A stretch of 5,820 bases of DNA from JAGLCY01 sp965363725 (GTDB lineage Bacteria > Krumholzibacteriota > Krumholzibacteriia > LZORAL124-64-63). Below, piece after piece: positions 5,477 through 5,820 of this stretch. The DNA lies in assembly GCA_965363725.1 (NCBI GenBank), contig CBDTUS010000223.1, positions 1 to 5,820 on the forward strand. Reading direction: 5' to 3'. The stretch's first letter is position 1; each line of letters opens with the position of its first letter. A model generated the notes under the pieces. It did not search any database, was not told where the DNA came from, and saw only the letters and a program-made list of their open reading frames with translations. Both the position numbers and the translations under genes were made by a program.

Positions 5477-5820
5477 TTAACCCGGAATTGGCCCGATCCC
5501 CCGCCGATCCAGCACCGCCACCAGGAAAAACGTCGCCAGGCTGACCCCCCACAAAAAATACACGGGATGCGGCACCATCCTCCAATCCGCCGGCGCAACC
5601 AACCACACCACAAGCGCCAGCTTCGTCATCCCCAGGGTCCAAACAGCCGACCCTCGACGACACCACTGCGGCGCCAGCATGGTCATCAAAACGATCAGGG
5701 TATAGCTGGTGGTCAGCGTCAGGGCCACCAGCAGCATCTTCAGGATCCCCGTCACCGTCAGCGCCAGGGCGAACGTCACCAGGCTGATGACCGCTACCGT
5801 CACCCGGCAAACCCACTGGT
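5477..5820 (-). CDS. Sodium:solute symporter (SSS-like), C-terminal part, cut by window edge
   Basis: An open frame enters from the right edge on the minus strand and ends with TAA at 5477. About 114 C-terminal residues are visible, with no start in view. Three hydrophobic segments separated by short basic loops can be seen. The pattern (an Arg-containing entry such as CRVTVAVISLVTFALAL, then GILKMLLVALTLTTSY, LAPQWCRRGSAVWTLGM, a final VYFLWGVSLATFFLVAVL, and the basic end LDRR) resembles the C-terminal helices of sodium:solute symporters, the inner-membrane proteins that import organic substrates with Na+. The GC-rich composition is like that of the operon. The family call rests on overall pattern and topology, with no diagnostic motif visible, so another multi-helix transporter cannot be excluded. 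Substrate unknown; a hairpin terminator follows about 140 nt downstream. Confidence 0.55.
   Translation of the reverse strand, partial: QWVCRVTVAVISLVTFALALTVTGILKMLLVALTLTTSYTLIVLMTMLAPQWCRRGSAVWTLGMTKLALVVWLVAPADWRMVPHPVYFLWGVSLATFFLVAVLDRRGIGPIPG

Noticed and set aside
5344..5544. 66-codon plus-strand GTG open frame in the symporter 3' region
   Set aside because: No ribosome site, no recognisable motif, and a Pro-rich tail antisense to the symporter coding sequence.
1..5820. CRISPR arrays, tRNA or rRNA genes, insertion sequences, attachment sites
   Set aside because: No direct-repeat arrays, cloverleaf-like segments, transposase frames or terminal inverted repeats were seen on reading both strands.

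Overview
The window carries a tight plus-strand operon segment (19-4989) for anaerobic breakdown of an aromatic acid through its CoA thioester, followed by a small minus-strand membrane-protein gene and the 3' end of a minus-strand sodium:solute symporter. The operon genes are GC-rich (low-to-mid 60s % by eye). They carry strong AGGAG-type ribosome sites and overlap or nearly abut. The gene content (a cyclohexadienoyl-CoA hydratase type, a 6-hydroxycyclohexenoyl-CoA dehydrogenase type and benzoyl-CoA-reductase-family proteins) points to a strict or facultative anaerobe that degrades benzoyl-CoA-like compounds. A Desulfobacterota-like bacterium is my best guess, but the sequence does not prove the taxon.

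Layout: (1) 19-789, a crotonase closest to cyclohexa-1,5-diene-1-carbonyl-CoA hydratase (dch). (2) 786-3104, a 772-residue fusion of a complete ketopantoate-reductase-type (PanE/ApbA) dehydrogenase to a complete BcrB/BadE-like benzoyl-CoA reductase subunit, joined by a Pro/Ala/basic linker. (3) 3113-3922, a BcrD/BadG-family ATPase or electron activase. (4) 3922-4989, a zinc/NAD 6-hydroxycyclohex-1-ene-1-carbonyl-CoA dehydrogenase type (had). Junctions are ATGA (4-nt overlap), an 8-nt gap with the ribosome site on the stop codon, and TGATG (1-nt overlap), so all four genes are probably translationally coupled. A rho-independent terminator for this operon sits at 5061-5095, inside the opposing small gene. 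On the minus strand come a small three-helix membrane protein (5002-5268) with its own apparently leaderless promoter, a perfect GC-rich terminator palindrome (5313-5338), and the symporter C-terminus running off the right edge (5477-5820).

Working model: hydratase and dehydrogenase perform the two steps after ring reduction (dienoyl-CoA to 6-hydroxy-enoyl-CoA to 6-oxo-enoyl-CoA), while the activase and the fusion protein look like parts of a class I-type ATP-driven reductase. The unexpected part is the fusion protein. Its reductase half appears to lack all three cysteines that normally hold the [4Fe-4S] cluster, while a pyridine-nucleotide dehydrogenase with intact catalytic residues is attached to it. 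The activase keeps both of its cluster cysteines. BcrA and BcrC partners, the ring-opening hydrolase and a ferredoxin are not in this window and could lie upstream. The four-gene cassette is the best candidate here for an undescribed variant of the benzoyl-CoA reductase/2-hydroxyacyl-CoA dehydratase systems.
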